Under the pieces are notes generated by a model. It searched no databases, was not told the origin of the DNA, and was given only the letters and a program-made list of their open reading frames with translations. Of a stretch of 64,000 nucleotides of DNA, positions 61,246 through 64,000 are shown piece by piece. Location of the stretch: the NCBI GenBank assembly GCA_020064725.1, contig JAGTWJ010000001.1, positions 1,364,001 through 1,428,000 on the forward strand. The letters run 5' to 3'. The translations under genes were made by a program, and so were the position numbers. Source of the DNA: Drechslerella dactyloides. Lineage: Eukaryota > Ascomycota > Orbiliomycetes > Orbiliales > Orbiliaceae. Position 1 is the first letter of the stretch. Each line of letters starts with the position of its first letter.

Positions 61246-62512
61246 CTAATACGGGTGTCCAGGATATTGCTCGACCGGTTGGACCGGCTGACCGTGAGGC
61301 GGATACATGGGGCCGGCCGGGTACATGTTGTGCATGTGACCGGGAGGATATGCATCATGCCCGGCGTATGCCGGCGGATGGGGAGGGCCATATGGGGCCG
61401 GTTGGTATTCCGGCGGCACCTGAGAATCGGCCTGATACGGCGGCTGCTGCTGGTGACGCACGAATTCGGCAGCGATGTACGACCCGGGACGAGAAAACTG
61501 CTGTTCGTGGACGGGAGGGGCGTGGTCACCTGTCGCTCCGGGAGAAGGGAATTGCTGCATCTGAGGGGGTGGAGGAGCGATGGGCTGCCCGGGTGGCAGA
61601 GGCGAATGGCGTGAGTCCTTCTTGTCTCTCTTATTTCGTCTGGGTTCGATTTTGCCCGAGTAATAAGGTTGATATACGGGCGGATGATTGATATGTCCGG
61701 TGGCATCACTCTCCGAGCAGAGATGCAACTTCTGATAGTATCTCATCCAAGCTTCGAGCTCACGGTTATCCTCGGGTTTGGCTCCCTTGGACAGATGGTA
61801 TTCGAAGATATGTCCGATCTTCGCATCCCACATCCGCTCATGATCCGCTTCGTTTCCGATGGAGAAGCCGCAGTAAGGGAAACCACAGGTCCAATCGTAC
61901 GGCATGCCGACAAAGTCGCGCCGCAAGCGCGGTTGCGAAGGGTGGGGCGGCGGGAGATGGGAGTCGACATGTCTCGACCATTCGGCGGGATCGGCGAATC
62001 TCTCCTGGCAATTGGTCCAGTGGAAGATACATCTCGGGCCGGTTGGTACGAATCGCGAGGCGCCCATGTCGGGATCGGTGTATTCGGTGCTGACGCCGCC
62101 GCGGCTGGTCCCGAGACCGCCGCTCTCTCTTGAGTCCCAACGACCTGACGAGGAGCCGATTGAGAATATATCTGCGAAGGACGAAAGCAGGTTATTGGGT
62201 GGACCGTTCTGGTAACCCGCTTGGTCTAGCACTCTTGTTAGCACATTAACCGGGTCGGGCGGGGCTGGGCGGGTCGACTTACACGGAACAGCGGGCGTGG
62301 AGACATAGCTTGCGCTATCCGAGAAGTTGTCGATTTCGAGGTCCTGGGGATAGTAGCTCCCCGCATTGTTGGTCACATCGCTATATCCATAGCCTGGATT
62401 GGAGTAACGGGGATCGCTGGGATCGTAACCTAGAACGTTACCGCGGTCAACATCGCCGTCCGGCAGTTTGAAAGGAAGATCCAGCCAACTCACCAAAGTG
62501 GTTATAACTCAT
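61246..62512 (-). CDS. Atypical double C2H2-like zinc-finger protein, Pro-rich C-terminus
   Basis: Three exons, 62494-62512, 62283-62429 and 61246-62219; 379 residues. The 19-nt first exon encodes MSYNHF and splices from GTGAGT to a CTAG acceptor. The second intron (62220-62282) has GTAAGT, a GTGCTAAC branch site and AAG, but is 63 nt and stop-free, so its retention would add 21 residues. Two zinc-binding candidates lie in one module: C119-x6-C126 with H139 and H143 (ERFADPAEWSRHVDSH), and C167-x4-C172 with H192 and H197 (CGFPYCGFSI then GHIFEYH). The second has a 19-residue gap between Cys and His, unlike a standard finger. An Arg/Lys cluster (EPRRNKRDKKDSRH) could be an NLS. The last 110 residues are Pro/Gln/Tyr/His-rich and end GHPY. 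Probably nuclear; DNA binding is not certain. No ortholog named. Confidence 0.78.
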
Positions 62513-64000
62513 GGTGCCGCTCAGTTAATGATAGGGCTGCTTACGATACCGCACCTCGCACCGCACCGTCGTGAATGAAGTTGAAGGAAAGCCGAAGGAA
62601 AACAGCGCAGATGGCCAGCAGCGTACTATATACCCAGTCAGAGCCCGGCAGGGTGCATGCGAACTAACGGCTTTGCCAGAGCCCCACCCTAGCTGGTGCC
62701 TTCCCAAGCCAGACGACCCCAGACGACGACGGGCTTAACGCATGAACCAGCTGGCCGGCCTGACCAGTGTCCAAACCGCATCAAAGGGCGAGATTGCGAA
62801 CGAAGCTGTCAACTTGGAGATGGAGATTCGAATCCTAGATTGCATCGGATGCTTCGCCCGTTCAGCTCGTCATCACGGCGCTAAGAATCAAATCGCGAGC
62901 GGGAGAAGGCGAGCCGTCCGGTGTAAGGATCCAGCTCGTGATGATTCACAACCCTGAATACATGAACAGGAAACAAGCAACGGGAATTCCGACGGCGCCA
63001 AATGCACATTCGCCGGCTCTCGGTTTGTTCCCTCTTTCGTCCGGCATGTCTGGGTGCATTGCATCGCCGTCACCTCGACCGCGATGGACCTGCCATCTCT
63101 GGCCGCAGCATCGCAACACAAGAGCGCCGCAGGACGAAAAACCGGGCACGAGCCATCCGACGCGGGATATTCACGGCCGCCCTCGTCGAACCAACGGATA
63201 GCTGCATGCAGACAGCCACTCGCGCACCTGGCGTCTGGGCTCCGCTATGCAAATGGCATCGACATCTACGGCGTCGTTCGAGATGCGCAGCCTGCGTGGC
63301 TGCGTTTGTTCCTGTCAGGCGGGCCGTGCAACAAACATCCACTCAGCGATGTCGGCCGCCTCGCTCGGCATCGTGAGGTTTGCGCATGAACGTTCTGCAG
63401 AGGGGCTATTGCCGGCTGTGCAAGTTCGTTTCAACTCGACTGTCTTTCGAATTTCGATTCGGTCATGAGGAACACAAAGCGACTTCAATAGCAAGGCGGC
63501 CCGTCTGCTTTGCTGTCACGTTCGTTCTAACCGAAGGATCACTGCGATTACGTCCGTGCATGCAGGCTAACTGACAGACCAACCAGCATAACAGCAACTT
63601 GACTAAACCAAAATATCTAACCGTCCAACGCTGACCAAGCACCCGCCCTTCCAACGTCGCGGGAATATAACGTCGAGGCCGCCAACGTGGATGAAAATTC
63701 GCAAACTGATCCGGGAAGCTGCCGTGCGGGCGATTGTTGCTATATATAACGGATGCTAACAATAGCCTTATCCTTATCCCCTCGCTATCCGCATCCCTAC
63801 CGATCCTGTCCCGCCGTCTCGCTCGCTCGCTCGCTCGCCCGCGCGTGATTTGACATGCACCCAACGCCGTGGCCGCGGATGCGGCAGGCCGTGCCGATGC
63901 AGTTTGCATAATATAAGGCAGATGCATGCAAGCTTCTGCCTGGAGCGGGCTCCACCACGCTTCGACGCCGAGACTCGAGGCTGCCGACGACAGTACATAT
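62513..64000. other. Terminal intergenic region
   Basis: Promoter side of the zinc-finger gene, then sequence without a supported gene. Contains TGCATGCA at 63203, 63557 and 63923 and a (TCGC)n tract at 63819-63838. The multiple overlapping frames at 62700-63930 on both strands look like compositional by-products of this GC-richer stretch. Confidence 0.5.
63819..63838. repeat. (TCGC)5 microsatellite
   Basis: Five consecutive TCGC units in a C-rich stretch. Confidence 0.8.

Overview
The window looks like nuclear DNA of a filamentous ascomycete (Pezizomycotina). Coding genes are split by many short introns (about 55-140 nt) with GT donors, CTAAC/CTAAT-like branch sites and AG acceptors. The gene set is fungal: a Fungal_trans-type regulator, a C2H2 regulator, Ysh1, fatty-alcohol oxidase, Pis1, eIF2B-gamma and Spt20. 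I found no rRNA, convincing tRNA, CRISPR or intact transposon. Class and species cannot be fixed from the sequence alone. Exon models were built by hand from splice signals; every model below closes in frame.

Layout. 1-2181 (+) is the 3' part of a fungal-specific transcription factor whose DNA-binding end lies outside the window. 2182-22596 is a gene-poor stretch of about 20 kb that contains one clear gene, a two-finger C2H2 regulator (13801-14760, +), plus two weak orphan ORFs. 22597-31561 holds three minus-strand genes: YSH1 (mRNA 3'-end endonuclease), a GMC long-chain fatty alcohol oxidase, and a proline-rich tail-anchored protein. 32958-40616 holds three plus-strand genes: a nuclear-type SWIM zinc-finger protein, a 13-exon MFS transporter, and an ATP-dependent DNA ligase that also carries an N-terminal SWIM finger. 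41355-44856 (-) has a conserved-looking coiled-coil protein and PIS1. PIS1 is divergent from 46097-49076 (+), eIF2B-gamma with a very long acidic tail. 50021-53322 (+) is SPT20 of SAGA with a Gln/Ala minisatellite. 55687-56181 (-) is a small CxC/His metallothionein-like gene. 61246-62512 (-) is an atypical zinc-finger protein. The last 1.5 kb shows no gene.

How the genes relate. This is mostly an ordinary housekeeping segment (RNA 3' processing, translation initiation, phospholipid synthesis, transcription coactivation) next to a regulator-containing desert; no biosynthetic cluster or mobile island is evident. The most interesting signal is the pair of SWIM-finger genes 4 kb apart. One is a small-ligase-type DNA ligase fused to a SWIM finger, the other a charged, AT-hook-like SWIM protein. 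Both are interrupted by an intron at the same base of the same SWIM codon with the same donor hexamer, which suggests a shared SWIM module and perhaps a shared nuclear DNA-repair role. Other notable points are the metallothionein-like protein, a 9-nt micro-exon in the transporter, the 388-residue eIF2B-gamma extension, and two palindromic octamers (TGCATGCA, TAACGTTA) that recur about ten-fold more often than chance outside coding sequence.
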